Shown here in pieces: positions 1 to 11,806 of a DNA stretch of 64,000 nucleotides (position 1 is its first letter; each line of letters opens with the position of its first letter). The DNA is taken from the NCBI GenBank assembly GCA_037447655.1, contig JBBHKE010001112.1, positions 152,295 to 216,294 on the forward strand, given 5' to 3'. A program made the translations under genes and the position numbers. Source of the stretch: Zygnema cylindricum. Lineage: Eukaryota; Streptophyta; Zygnematophyceae; Zygnematales; Zygnemataceae. The notes below the pieces were generated by a model. The model was not told the DNA's origin, did no database searches, and was given only the letters and a program-made list of their open reading frames with translations.

Positions 1-541
1 AGAAACTGGAAAAAAATGAAAAAATCCACGTATTGAACAACTAGGTGCAAAACATACAATATGACCTTAAGACCCATATTGTATTGGTCGAAAAATGGAA
101 AAAAGTAGTTACAGGGTTGAGTTGCACATCGATCGATAGAGAATTAAACGTCATGTCTAAATTTTGAAAAAAAATCGGAAAAAAAAAAAAATTATGTTAG
201 TTTTGAGGTAAAACTTATTTAAACCGTTAGATTCAGACGATCGGACGGTCTCTGATCAAAGTAGTGATATAAAAAGATCACATGAAAAGCCCATAATACA
301 ACTTACGATAGGACTATTTGTCATATTGCGTCTGCAATTTTGAACGTCCGCTTGTTTTAGTTCGCTAAAAAATTTCGTCCGTCGGCGTGCGCTGAACTAT
401 GATCATACGTCAGATTCGTACGTCCGTAGAAGAATGTCCACAACGAACACCCATACAGTATGCCTACTCTACGCGAGTTTAGTGCCAAGTTTTGTGCGCC
501 TACCAAAGGCTTACCATAAAAACGCCTACTTTTGAACTATG
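1..541 (+). mobile_element. MITE family with CATAGTTC ends, copy A (left end degraded or outside window)
   Basis: This stretch matches two other places in the window: 8212-10086 on the minus strand and 63131-63491 on the plus strand. Its right end, CCTACTTTTGAACTATG, is the inverse of the left end of the other copies (CATAGTTCAAAAGTAGG). The interior shares the conserved block around a CGATCGATAGAGAATTAAAC core and the CGATCGGACGGTC block. No protein is encoded. The left terminal repeat is not recognisable in the first 60 bases, so the copy is degraded or begins before the window. The 8-9 bp target duplications at the other copies suggest an hAT or Mutator-type non-autonomous element. Confidence 0.7.
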
Positions 542-1287
542 GTTGAAATTTACGAATTGCAATATTTTTCGGTCAGCTGAAACAAAAACCAAAAAAAAAA
601 AAAAAGTTCAAAGTTTAGAAAGTTGGAAATATTGGAATTTCAGAAGGCGTTATTTTCCGGGCAGGATTTTGAGTGTACGAAAATTGTACGGCATTTTGAA
701 TATCGTACGATCCACCCGGTTCAATAATTACTGTACTTTTCTAGGGTGTGCGAATTTAACATTTGACTACGTGTATTTAACAATTATATAACTTTGTGTC
801 ATTTTGGGGTACAGAAGTCCAAAGAAAAGTTTTTTATTGGCGGAGGGCATTTTCAAATTGTACGGACAATTATTATAAAAAATTTAATTATAATTATTAT
901 TTTTCGAATTGTTATTATCACAGAACAACATTAAAAAAGTCCAACCAGGAAAAACTCGTCCTCTTCAAGTTAATAGGGACTGTTTTGTACGGTAAAGTAC
1001 AGGACAGTACGGTAGTCACATAAAGTACGTACGGATCGTTTGGACCGACGATGTTCGTTCGTTTCAAAAAGAGTACAACAAAAATGGGAAACTGCCAAAC
1101 TGGAAATCTATAAAATGTGGAAAACTGTGAAACTGGAAAACTGTGAACTGTCAAACTGAAGAAGTACATTACATATAGCTGTAATTCTATTTGGCTTATA
1201 ATCCTGGAATGACGTGGACATAACTGAGCCTGTACGGTTGTACCCTCTCAAATTCCCTACAAAAAAGTACAGTACTCTACAGTAAGG
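542..1287. other. Intergenic, no gene recognised
   Basis: No supported gene. The stretch is A+T rich with many GTAC tetranucleotides and a short run of degenerate repeats around AAACTGGAAA at about 1085-1160. The short open frames here have no recognisable protein features. Confidence 0.5.
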
Positions 1288-1289
1288 TA

Positions 1290-1513
1290 CACCGTGAATC
1301 GCTATTAGTGTTGATTTCTTTTTTGCCACTTAAAAGTTAAAATGTCATTTTTCCGTACACACTTGTCGGATTATGGATCTGACGGTTGCAATTGAAAGGC
1401 AAGATTCTCAGCTTCCGATTAGCGGTCTCCATCTGAAATTCGGACACGTGTGTATGGAGAAAAGATGTTTTAAGTGGTGAAAAAAACATTAACACTAATA
1501 GCGATTCACGGTG
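1290..1513 (+). mobile_element. TA-flanked MITE, short form
   Basis: A 224-bp non-coding element begins CACCGTGAATCGCTATTAG and ends with its inverse, flanked by TA at 1288-1289 and 1514-1515. The internal block around TCCGTACACACTTGTCGGAT is shared with copies near 22.7, 51.5, 53.2 and 63.6 kb. TA duplication and terminal inverted repeats are typical of Tc1/mariner/pogo (Stowaway-like) MITEs. Its right TA is also the left TA of the next MITE. Confidence 0.85.
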
Positions 1514-1515
1514 TA

Positions 1516-1733
1516 CACCGCGCATCGTTATTAGTGTTATTAACTCTAATTTGGGTTCTTAAAATCTTGATTTTTTTCCGCAATTAGTATACATGATTTT
1601 CGAAATTAAATTAGCAACTCTATTTAAGGATGTGGACCATATTCTGCCACGTTTCTGGCACTAAATTAGAATCAATAACACTAAATTTTTTTTTACGCTA
1701 TTTAAACTTTGACACTAATAACAATGCGCGGTG
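1516..1733 (+). mobile_element. TA-flanked MITE, second short subtype
   Basis: A 218-bp element has ends CACCGCGCATCGTTATTAG and the inverse, with TA on both sides (1514-1515, 1734-1735). Its interior differs from the preceding MITE but resembles the element at 11807-12001: both share the ATTAACTCTAATTT motif and a gene-free A+T-rich core. It abuts the previous copy and shares one TA with it. Confidence 0.8.
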
Positions 1734-1879
1734 TAGTGTTGTGTATTCAGAGCCCCTTGCCGATATCCGATATGTGCCTTTTTTTGACCCACTGACACTT
1801 GATCGTTACTCTATATCGAGAAGGCTAATATCGCGATATAATTACACCTATCGTAATACCACTGAAAGCTAGCCTGACG

Positions 1880-1950
1880 AAAAATTTCAAACCCCTCTCC
1901 CCCCTCTCCCACCCCACCGCCCCCCCGAGGGTGGGGGGGAGGGAGGGTCA
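1880..1950. repeat. C-run / G-run inverted low-complexity tract
   Basis: Several runs of three to seven C (from about 1892) are followed directly by complementary G runs (to about 1947). Together they could fold into a strong hairpin, or a G-quadruplex/i-motif pair. It is by far the most G+C-rich spot in the first 10 kb. No gene is attached. Confidence 0.7.
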
Positions 1951-4900
1951 TTTCGTACTATACGGTTAATCTCCGTATTCAAGTTGTCCGAATACCTACC
2001 TCTCACCAAATATATCAAAATAATTATTGTTAGTCCTGGAGTGATACACCGGCCTATCTCACCAATTGATATTCCATGTATCGAAAATCGAATATGTCGC
2101 GATAAGAAATTCGAGGATACACAACACTACCAAAAAGCAATTGTTAACTAGACATCCTTGTCGCCATTTTTTCGTCATGAAGGCAATAAATTTACAGCGC
2201 GTGATTTAAGCATAGCCTATATAACTACAATGTATCCTTGCTTAGCTGTAGGCATGATAAAATTCACGCTTATATTAGACCGCGGTCGTGTGGGATCCTA
2301 TACATTCCCTATATATGTGTGGTGGTTTCCAAATTTATTACCAATCCATTCTCGGTTGTATTGTTGTTTTTACCATGTTTGCATGCACAACATATGCAGA
2401 ATTAGTTTGTGACTTGTTGTTGTACGATAGCTATGTAATTATCTAAGAAACATTATTAGTAGTCTTAATAAAATTAAAGTGTGTGAGCATGGAGTAACAC
2501 ACTCTGAGAGGATTGTCTTAGACCCACATCTCGCCGCATGTGAATATGACTTGTCATATAAGAAAACTCTAGCCTTACTGCAAAACTAAAATGTCTGACG
2601 AACTATTTTAATATTATCAAGAGCCTTAATTGCATTATTATATGGGTTCATAATGATAAGCCTCTTTTAACAACTTAAAAAAATAGAAACTTTATGCGAT
2701 AATAAGACATTCAACGATCATTTTTGACAAAAACAGTTTCATGTACTATGACATTTAGGAGGATATTGCAACTAGAAGAGGGAAGGTTGGAGAGTCTTTG
2801 CCCACCTAATCTTCTAACATTATTAGTTGTCATAAGACTGCACAAAGGTTTTAGGTTTCTCATCGTTGAACATCACCATACCTTGACAACCTCGTCATAC
2901 TTGTAAATCATAAACAATCGCTAACATTTTTTGCTCATTAGTTCACAAACCTCGATTCAAAAGCAGATTTTTATCCTTTTTGGAGTAGTTTCGCATAAAA
3001 TTTATCTAGAGTCGTCCACAAGGCACCCATACGACTGATCATCATGAGCAAAGTAATCATCTTGACAATTTTGAGCAATTTTTCATTTTCTTTTTTTAGC
3101 ATCATATTGACAATTTCCATTTTACACATGAATCCCCCTTTGAAAGATTTGTTGTCAAACCCCGATACGAGCTAGTTAGATGTTTCAAAATGCTTATAAC
3201 GATCAAACGGACTGTTGAATGGACTTTTGATCTAGTCCAATCCTCATTGGTTAGGTCAAGGAAGGAGTTTAATTGGACAAAGCCTCTTCCTTCACAAATT
3301 CTTAGTGAATACAGCTAAAACAAGTGTAATTCACAACTTTATCTTATAACTTTTTTTCCTATTTCAAGGACTATAAACAAAACATCTTTGTTTTTCTTTC
3401 ATCGTTGATTTTTTATGGTTGTTACACATGTTTTTCTTGCACTATTGAAATGTATTCATGGATATGGTTTTAAATCAATATTCACTTAGAAAAACACATT
3501 AAGAGTTGGAAAATGGGAAAATTCAATGACAGTCATAGTTCCGATTTCATCTTCAATGGAAGCTTTGAGGCTAAGGGTATGAAGCTTTTCCACATATAAA
3601 AGAAAGGCTTAGTTTGAGGAGCCATAAATGTTCAACAATCACTGCCTATAATAGCAAATTCTGGACTCAACAGCGGCGAAGCTAACATAATTTCGGGTCG
3701 GCGACGATTTCTCCTTTCGATATAAAGAATGACCTCCTCAAGGTGCATGCACGTAACCTTAAAAACCTTCATGTGTGGTCTCTCTTTTCGATATAGAGAG
3801 TTCCCTCCACAAAGTGTTAAAAACCTTCCTCAATCTAAGAGGAAGTGTCCAAGGGTTAAGGGGAGCAAACTCATATGAAGGCCTTTCTGGGAGGCAATCT
3901 GAGTGCAAGGTTACAGTTCTCGGAGTGCGGGGGCTCGTCTATGGAGGACAAGAGAGGAAGATTTGATTGCTTTTTATTTCAAGAATTCTTGTGCTCTACA
4001 TCTCTTCCCTTATTGGACACCTACAAGAGTGCGAAGAAGGAGTCGAGGGAGAACCTAAAGTAATGGAATGCAGACGCAATGGACTAGGAGGGATTAATAG
4101 GAATAGGATATTCTAAAAGTAAAAAAAATGGCATAATTTCTTAGAGGGACCGGGTTAAATATGTAAATCAAGATAATAACAAATGGCTTTAGTTTGGTAG
4201 TTAGGGAAGTTTAACTTGTTATGAGTGGCCTATACATTCCATACCATAGATAAATGTTGCATTAACTGAAAAAAGGAGGGGGTGACAGTCATACGAGGGA
4301 CCTAACTTCAAGAGTTTAGACTAGATCCTTTAATCCAATACCAAAAATAGAGAGTATGATCAATCCCATGTTTGGTCACCAAATCTATAATTTATAGCAA
4401 TGTGTGAAACTATAAAAATGGTGAGGACATGCTTAGGAAATCGAGTCGGTGGACTGCAATGTCAATAAGTTTGAAAGCATACGGAAACTTTGCAAGTTAA
4501 AGTATCTTCGATTTAAAAAGATAGAAGTCAAGACCTGACTCTAAAATTCTGAATTATTTCGAATCTAAGAGTAAGATTGGAGAAAGGAAGTTTGTATACC
4601 TTAATTGCCATATCGGAAAAATCATAGGCAAGCGGTAGAGGGGGGATCTTAAATCTTAGGGGAAAAGGGGGCTTATAACTCTCTTAAGGGGCTAAATGGG
4701 GTGGGGAGAGCCGTGCTTATAGCTCACTTAAAGGGTTAAAGGGGTTTTGGGAAAAGGAAGGACGAAGAGGTTTTAACTTTCTCCATTTCCACAAATTAAT
4801 GTAACAGAGGGCAAATGAGGAATAGAATCGACGAAGGGAAATGATCTGTTAAAAGTGGAGAATCCATATAAAATTTTCCAAATTAAGACTTGCTCAAGGT
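1951..4900. other. Intergenic, no recognised gene; may include upstream part of the copia relic
   Basis: No coding region can be supported. The composition is uniform A+T-rich DNA with scattered frames of up to about 84 residues lacking recognisable motifs. The part nearest 4.9 kb may be the decayed gag/5' portion of the copia relic that follows, but I could not align it to any domain. Confidence 0.4.
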
Positions 4901-4929
4901 CCTCTTTCAATAGTCATTTTTCTTTATTA

Positions 4930-6261
4930 GTGGAATTTTGCAATCAAAGTGTTGCGACTACTAGAGGAAACGACTCTATCATGGTACTTTTTGATGATTT
5001 TTTGAGATTCTCATGAGTTGCTTGGTTGAAAAATAATAAAAAATGGAAATGTCATGCAGTTGAGGAGTTAAATGGAGTGGCATGTGTTTGACTAACGAAA
5101 ATTTAACAGAAACTGAATGCAATCTGATGTCATAACAGAGGGAACTAGTGGCATTTGAGGGGTATATTAAGGAGAAGGGAATCAGGCAACAATTGAAATT
5201 CTATTATTTTCCAGAACATAACAAAGTAGCCGAGAGGAATAATAGTACGTTGAATGAGATGGTGTGAGCAGTTGTGCACACTATCACCCAGAATATCCAC
5301 ATGTAGGGGGAGGGGAGAGGGAGGAGGAGGTGATTAATCACCTTATGAGCTCTTATATGGTAGGATGTCAATTCTCTACCATTTTCCGACATAGGAATGT
5401 CGAGCAAGGGTCTATATAGACCAGGTGAAGCGGAAAGGAAAAGTTTTAATAAAGAGTTGGCCCAAGATTTTTGTGGGATATATTACAAAGGTGAATCTTT
5501 ACCGTGTATTTGATCCAAAAACAAAAAAGTACTAGGAAAATTTCAATTTTTGTGAAGAAATTTAAATCAGTAATCGAAAAATCGGTTGAATTGAACAAAT
5601 ATCTCAATATCTACGAGGAGGGGGAAGTGGCCAAATTCCCGAACATTAAGCATTTCAGATTCAGATGAGGAACGGAATCCAATGTTAATGTTCAAAATGA
5701 GAAATTACAATCAGATTCCGACTTAAAGAAATTAGAGATTGATATTGATGTACGGAGTGACCGGGCACAAAATTCTCAAATGTCATCGACCACTCGGAAA
5801 TCTTAAAGTTTGAAATCCAGTGTGAGAGAGGAGGAACCGACTGTGGAAAATATTCAACCATTTTTAAAAAACCATAAAAAAAACCCTGATAAACCCTAAA
5901 AAACCATAAAAATCCCTAAAAATCCCTACCCGAGAAACTAGAGGAAAGAAACCCAGTTGGCTCTCATATGATAAGAAATAGGGGACATTTTGAATTCTCA
6001 CAATTTTGTCTCAAATGCTAAAGAGATAGAACTCCTCTCATTTCAATCACTTCGTGCGGCCAGCGGTCCTTAATCATACACTGCAACAAGAAGTTTGTGT
6101 CATGGGGAATTAAAATTGAAGTCGGCATGAGAGTGAAGGAATATAAATCAATTGTGGAGAATCATGCATTTGAGAAAAGAGGGAAGAAGACCATTAACGC
6201 CAAATGGGTCTTCAAAACGGAAAGTAGTGCATTAGGTGAGTAAATTACAAGGCTCAAGCAT

Positions 6262-6262
<1 letters not shown>
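4930..6262 (+). pseudogene. Ty1/copia retrotransposon relic (integrase to start of reverse transcriptase)
   Basis: Fragments of copia-type pol can be read in order on the plus strand across several frames. At about 4985-5040 there is a DDF motif followed by W and K residues, as in the integrase core. At about 5150-5250 the conserved tail of the integrase core appears as EHNKVAERNNSTLNEM. At about 5465-5535 lies a YRVFDPKTKK segment, as in the region between integrase and reverse transcriptase. At about 6140-6240 the start of the reverse transcriptase appears as NAKWVFKTE. Many stops and frameshifts separate the pieces, so the element is dead. No LTRs could be found. It ends at a GA-repeat tract. 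Family assignment is confident; the boundaries are approximate. Confidence 0.7.
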
Positions 6263-6293
<31 letters not shown>

Positions 6294-6294
6294 A
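6262..6294. repeat. (GA)n followed by a G run, microsatellite
   Basis: About ten GA dinucleotides run directly into about ten G residues. The tract truncates the readable part of the copia reverse transcriptase relic. Confidence 0.9.
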
Positions 6295-7290
6295 GAAAAA
6301 AAATTAGTGTGTAAAAAAAGGTTAGCGAGAGGGAGACAAAAAATGTTAGGAAGACAAAGAGAGGGAAAATAAGAGAGCGAAAAAGAGAGACGGAGCAAAA
6401 AGTCTAAATTTTTTAAGAAAATCTACTTACAGGGGTAAATATAGACACATGTTGAAAAACAAAAAACAAAGTAAAAAATGTAAAAATATATATATATTTA
6501 TGGACAAAGAAAGTCAATCCAGGTATTGGTCTAAGAAGACGGGGATAGAAAAAATCATAAAATAAGCAAGAAACTAATTTAACCAAATAATTGTAAACTT
6601 ACACTATTATTCTAGCAATCGTTAAAAGAATCTTTATTGCAATTCATGTTCCTAAATTAAAGAAAATTAAAAGATAGGCTACTTATTAGTCTTAAGTGTT
6701 GGTGAAATTTTGTGTATTTGAAGCTAAATAAACCACAATCAAGTGACAATATATGTTTTGTCAAATTGAAAGACTGGTACTGTTTACAATGAAAATAAAA
6801 GTCGATGTTACTCATATGTATCCAGAATATTTTAGATATGTAAATTAGCGTTGATGTTTTGTTAAAGTTAGGCCCTTGAATCCAAAACAGAGTTAATAAA
6901 ACGATTTGTTTCTCCACTCTAATAGTGATTCACGGTGTACTGAAAATCAATTCTAGTATAGTTGTATGTACAAATTCGGATAATTACGCTCGTTAAATTA
7001 TCGGTCAACGGACTACCGGTCAACTGATTACCGGTCAGCGGAATACCAGTCAACGGACAGCCTGTCTGTCATTTAGATACGAAAATTCTGACTCCCTTTT
7101 ATATTTTACGCCCACCTAAATAAACTGTATTATTTTAAGCCTACCTGAATACATATGTACGGACACATCCAATGATCTGAACTTCTGAAGTGATCTGAAC
7201 TATTCTGCGTACTCCGAAATTCCCGCCAAATGTTTTGGTTCGCTATTCCGTACAGTGTAACTTGTTGTCTCGAATAGGCCGCCGGGACTA
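6295..7290. other. Intergenic; holds one MITE end and a 15-bp tandem repeat
   Basis: No gene is supported. At 6917-6938 lies an isolated right end of the TA-flanked MITE family (GATTCACGGTG followed by TA). I could not find its matching left end. At 6999-7058 a 15-bp unit built around CCGGTCAACGGAC occurs four times in tandem. Confidence 0.6.
6999..7058. repeat. 15-bp tandem repeat, four units
   Basis: Four consecutive 15-bp units (6999-7013, 7014-7028, 7029-7043, 7044-7058) follow the pattern TACCGGTCAACGGAC with one to four substitutions each. They are in register without indels. No coding context. Confidence 0.85.
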
Positions 7291-7292
7291 TA

Positions 7293-7846
7293 CACCGCCA
7301 ATCGCTATTAGAGTATATAACGCTAATTCGGTGCCCTTTTTTCAAAAAAAAAACCTGAAATACAATCCAAATTCTATTTTTTCCATAATTCAAATTAGGA
7401 TTTTTTTTTCAATTTGCGTTAATAATGGAAGTACACGGCGATGGAAATAGTGTGGCGTACGGTCAGGTTATCTCAGTACAAAATGGTATAATTACAAAAG
7501 CATAAAAAGACACTTAACAATATTGCGCACACATGTGAATGTGCACTAGAAGAAAGAGATTCAAACTCGTCGAAAAAAATAACATTCTTAAGTGTTCGGC
7601 CGTCGACCATGTGAACATCGAACATGTTAGCGTGTGGCGTACGAATTGTCAGATTTTGTACCCTTACACATAATACTGTAGACATCGAAAGGGCGGGTAT
7701 TTATTATTCAGGACAACCCAAATTACAGATAGGAATTGATTAGTATATATTATTTTTTTCAAAAAAAGAAAAATCCCGATTAGTGCTAAAAACACTATTT
7801 TTTATTTACGCTATTTATTCCTTTACTCTAATAACGATTGACGGTG
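7293..7846 (+). mobile_element. TA-flanked MITE, long form
   Basis: The ends are CACCGCCAATCGCTATTAG and the near-inverse TAACGATTGACGGTG, with TA at 7291-7292 and 7847-7848. The total is 554 bp. The left subterminal region carries the CGCTAATTCGGTGCCC block shared with other long-form copies. The interior has no supported gene. Length and ends match the long copies at 12209, 50827 and 59184. Confidence 0.7.
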
Positions 7847-7878
7847 TAGTACTGTACTAAAACCTAGTCTGTACTGTA

Positions 7879-8087
7879 CACCGCGAATCGATATTAGCGT
7901 TAGTCACGCTAATGCGGCGCCCCGAAGTTTTAACAATAATTCTTAAATAGAGTGATTAATTTTATTTAAAAAAAACCTTAAAATCCAATTTAGAGTGACT
8001 ATTTTCCCCAAATTCCCAATTAGCGTTAATCACACTTATTGTTCCTTAACACTAAATATTTGTTAACGCTAATAGCGATTCACGGTG
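7879..8087 (+). mobile_element. TA-flanked MITE, short deletion form of the long type
   Basis: This 209-bp element has ends CACCGCGAATCGATATTAG and TAATAGCGATTCACGGTG between TA dinucleotides at 7877-7878 and 8088-8089. Its left subterminal GCTAATGCGGCGCCCC block is that of the long-form elements, so it looks like an internally shortened long-form copy. Confidence 0.8.
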
Positions 8088-8211
8088 TACTTGCCTAATG
8101 GTTAATTCCCTCGTGTCATATAGCCAAATCTGCAGCTAGAAATATCGTTTATATCGGATCGTCTCGACCAGGCAATCCTCTTTGTGCTTTGTTACACGGT
8201 TACAAATGATT

Positions 8212-10086
8212 CATAGTTCAAAAGTAGGCGTTTTTATGGTAGGCCTTTGGTAGGCGCACAAAACTTGGCACAAAACTCACGTAGAGTAGGCATACTGTAT
8301 GTGTGTGCGTTGTGCACACTCTTGTACGAACGTACAATCTGACGTATGATCATAGTACAGCGCACACCGCCGGACGGAAATTTTTAGCGAACTGACACTG
8401 CGTAGGATGACATTCCGTGAGAAAAAAAACACGGAAAAAAAAACTTGGACGGGCAACCAAACAAAATTTATACCCTAACACTCGGGGCGAGGGAAACGGG
8501 TTTATGGAGAAGACGTGGAGGGTTTATGTAATAGGATGTCCTACCTCTCAAGAAATCCCATTACTACATCACATTTCAACCACACATTCCACACATTGGA
8601 AAATTACACATTCTCATTGGAAAGCACTCACATGAAGAAATAAACTTTAAATTAGAAGAAGCTTCTGTCCACATAACATTAGCTTGGTCTCTTGCCCTCG
8701 TGGCTCAACCCTTCTTATTAAACTATTTCCCCTGCTCTCCCTTTTAAATAATTCTATCTCTTAACTACCAAAACACTACTTAGTTTGTAAGAGATTTCAA
8801 TGCCAAAATGCCAATACTCCAATTTGGTTTTAATCGCTCAGGACCAAGATCAATCAGAATTTCCACAAACTTTTCCAAAGGAAAAGATGTCTACTCTCCT
8901 CTTAGACTTCACTATTTATCCATCATCGCCCTGGACTAGCCGGGCCAGAGTCAACGCTCCGTTTGAATAGGCTTTTACCTGGGCCAATCATTGACCAGCT
9001 GGGACTCGGACTGACTAATGCAAAAACGTGCGAAATCTCTTACTAACTACTTAAGCACTTTACTAACCAATCAAACGCTACGTTTCACTACGTAACATTT
9101 ACGTGCAAAAGTGCGCGCCAAACGAAAAGCGACTTTGCACGATCGTGCGTCACAAATTTCGCACGCTAAACTTCCTACTAAATTCCCTTAAGTGAAAGTG
9201 ACGTTTCGTACTAAAAATTGTACCAAACGAACTACCGTGCATACTAAACGTTTCATTAGAACTTTACGAAACGTGCACGCGAAATTTCGGTACTAATTTG
9301 ACCCTTAACCCGTTTCAATGATACCCGCTTGTTATTTAGACCCTGCGCTGTCGCCTAAATACACCCATCGCTATAACTTTTGATATATAACTCCAAATAG
9401 CGTGATTCTTTCGCAGTGTCTACCAAATTTAGCACTCTATAATCATAACACCTAAATACCCCTTTACGAACAAGTTCGATCCGCTATTACTGTTACAGTT
9501 TAAATGCGTGCGGTGGAGTGAAATGCGAGCAGTGGAGTGAAATAAGTGTGGCGGAGTTAAAATGAGCGAGGTGGAGAGCAAAGTGAGTGCAATGAGAGAG
9601 AATACGGAGAGTTCATAGTTTTTTCGGAAAAGGCGAAGCTGCCAAAATGTTTTTGTAACCACCAATGGGTAGGTTTTGGTAATATTTTTGGCAATGTGGA
9701 ATATTTTATATTTATCATTCCATACTACCTGTTTGGTCAATTTGAGTCTTTATTTAGCGTGGCCTACAAAATTGCAGACGCTAATATGACAGATAGTTAT
9801 ATTGTAAGTTGTGTTATGGGCTTTTCATGTGATATTATTAGGTCGCTACTTTGATCAGCGACCGTCCGATCATCCAAATCTGACAGTTAAAATAAAAAAT
9901 ACCTCAAAACTCACATAATTTTTTTTTGTCCGAATGTTTTTCAAAATGTAGACATGACGTTTAATTCTCTATCGATCGATGTGCAGCTCAACATTGTTAC
10001 TATTTTTTTTTTCATTTTGAGACCCATGCAATACGGGTCTTAAGGTTATATTGTAGGGGCCTACTTTTACCTACTTTTGAACTATG
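8212..10086 (-). mobile_element. CATAGTTC-end MITE copy B, interrupted
   Basis: The two halves of this minus-orientation copy lie at 8212-8395 and 9769-10086. They correspond to roughly 345-541 and 1-345 of copy A. The terminal repeats CATAGTTCAAAAGTAGG and its inverse are intact. Flanks AAATGATT (8204-8211) and AAATTATT (10087-10094) form an 8-bp duplication with one mismatch. The centre is split by about 1.37 kb of other DNA, most of which is a solo gypsy LTR. Confidence 0.75.
8527..9497 (-). mobile_element. Solo LTR of the Ty3/gypsy family found at 43-50 kb
   Basis: This 971-bp segment is the reverse complement of the LTRs at 43140-44109 and 49089-50056. It starts TGTAATAGG and ends GCTATTACTGTTACA, the inverse of the TGTAACAG...TTGTTACA termini of those LTRs. 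A perfect 5-bp target duplication GTTTA flanks it (8522-8526 and 9498-9502). No internal element sequence is present, so it arose by LTR-LTR recombination. It sits in the middle of MITE copy B. Confidence 0.9.
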
Positions 10087-10094
10087 AAATTATT

Positions 10095-11804
10095 AATGTG
10101 ATACTGTCAAAATTTGATCGTGTCACATGTTAGACAGATTCGCATCTGATTCGCTATCTTCCACCCGGACCTCCAAATACTTCCGTACCATATATGAACC
10201 AGAGATGAGCAAAAAGCCAAAAATTCTTGCTCTCCGTACACCTCGTGTACGTTTCCTCCCCCAATTTACGCGCATTTATCTGATTTCTGGTCTTTGCTAA
10301 ATTTGTTAAGTGCACACCAAACAAAGTCTTCAATTACGACAGAAAGAACAATTGAAACGAAACAACAATTAGAACAAAACAACTACGGTACAAAACCATG
10401 TGGGTCGCTATTAGTGTAGAGATATTATTAGAATAAAAAAATGGGGAAAATATTTTTTGTGTTTAAGGACCTAAAACAAACCAAAACAAAACAAAAACGC
10501 CAGTTTATACATCTAACACTAATTTGGATGCACATTCTTATAGTGTAGCAGTTACAACGTGTGTTCACAAAGTCTACTTTCAACATGTGAAAATAGGTTC
10601 AAGCTTTTTTCCACCTTCTTTCTGAAAATGAATAAAATCTTAGTGTGACGTCTCTTGTTGACGCCACTCACTCTCTCGTGGCGATGCCATTTTTTGACAC
10701 CTTATCCCGTACTTAAATAACAATTAAATTATAAAGAAATGACCCATTTGGGTGAAAACAATATTTCAATACATACAAAAATATAATAATTGAAATTAAC
10801 TAAACCGTATCTGTGTCATCTTAAAGGAAAAAGAAATATCATCAATTATGTTTTTAAGTTAAATGATAGTAACCTAGGGGCTCTGATACAGTGTTATAAA
10901 CACTGGTAGCCATTCGTGGTACATTGTACGAAAAAAAAACCCACACGAACACGAAATGAATCAAACAGTAACCGAGAAACGTACTAATGAGAGGTAATGG
11001 GTAATATGAAGTGAAACGAAGCTTAGACATATCGATTTAAAACCAACATTGCAACCTTGACATTGATTCCACATTGCAAATCCTGGCATTTCTCCAATTG
11101 TTGTTAAGATCTGGTCATTGGATATTTTTTAATGTTTTTGAATAGTACCTTCTAGTTATCATCAATCGGAAATCAATTGCAAAATGTGCAATGGAAAAAA
11201 CCATCAACCTAGAGAAGGGGTAAAAAAACAATAAAAAACATTTAAAGGCTACAAAAGCTAAATGAAACTATAACAAAAGAAATCAAATAGAAAATTCAAA
11301 GCAAAGTATGGAACTAACAAAAAGTAAACAAATCTACAATTGATACCCACAAAGGGAAAGCCTATAAGACTTGACTGCCCACAATCCAAACAAACTAAAG
11401 TCCACACCCTTTGACATCATGGAAGTGGACTGGATCCCTTGGTCGAAGGTTTGAGAAGTCACGCTTGTCATTAGCCACCATTCTTCGCTGTAGAAGAGTC
11501 GTGCCCTTGCGTTCGCTATGGCGCAGCTGACATACGTTGATGTTAAAAAGCAACGAGAAGGCCCGGAGGTGGAGTCCCTAGACCTCCGTATTCAAATGTT
11601 TTCTAAGCACAATGCCAAAAAAAAGTCAAAATAGTCTTAAGTGACTAAAAATTTGGACCCTAATTCGGACAAGCTGATTTGCTAGCTCTGAGTGAGTGCA
11701 GTTTCTTTCCATAGAAGCCGTTATATAACGCCGCACAAGAAGAAATGTGTGTAGTAGTAGGATTTGTGAGGACCACAATACTCGTGGAGGAAGACTAAGT
11801 CAAC
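10095..11804. other. Intergenic; dispersed repeat shared with about 56.0-56.2 kb
   Basis: No gene is supported. The part at about 10385-10620 is similar to about 55990-56210: both contain a (TT)TAAGG(A/T)CCTAAA block, then ACATCTAACACTA(A/G)TTTGGAT, then TATAGTGTAGC. That marks a dispersed repeat. I see nothing recognisable in the remainder, including the somewhat more G+C-rich part at about 11400-11600. Confidence 0.5.
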
Positions 11805-11806
11805 TA

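Noticed and set aside
492-1169. Short frames of 75-99 residues on both strands
   Set aside because: Non-ATG starts, low-complexity lysine or asparagine runs, overlapping antisense frames and repeat sequence.
2158-2412. 84-residue plus-strand frame as a membrane protein gene
   Set aside because: Non-ATG start, no regulatory context, no recognisable family and a length compatible with chance.
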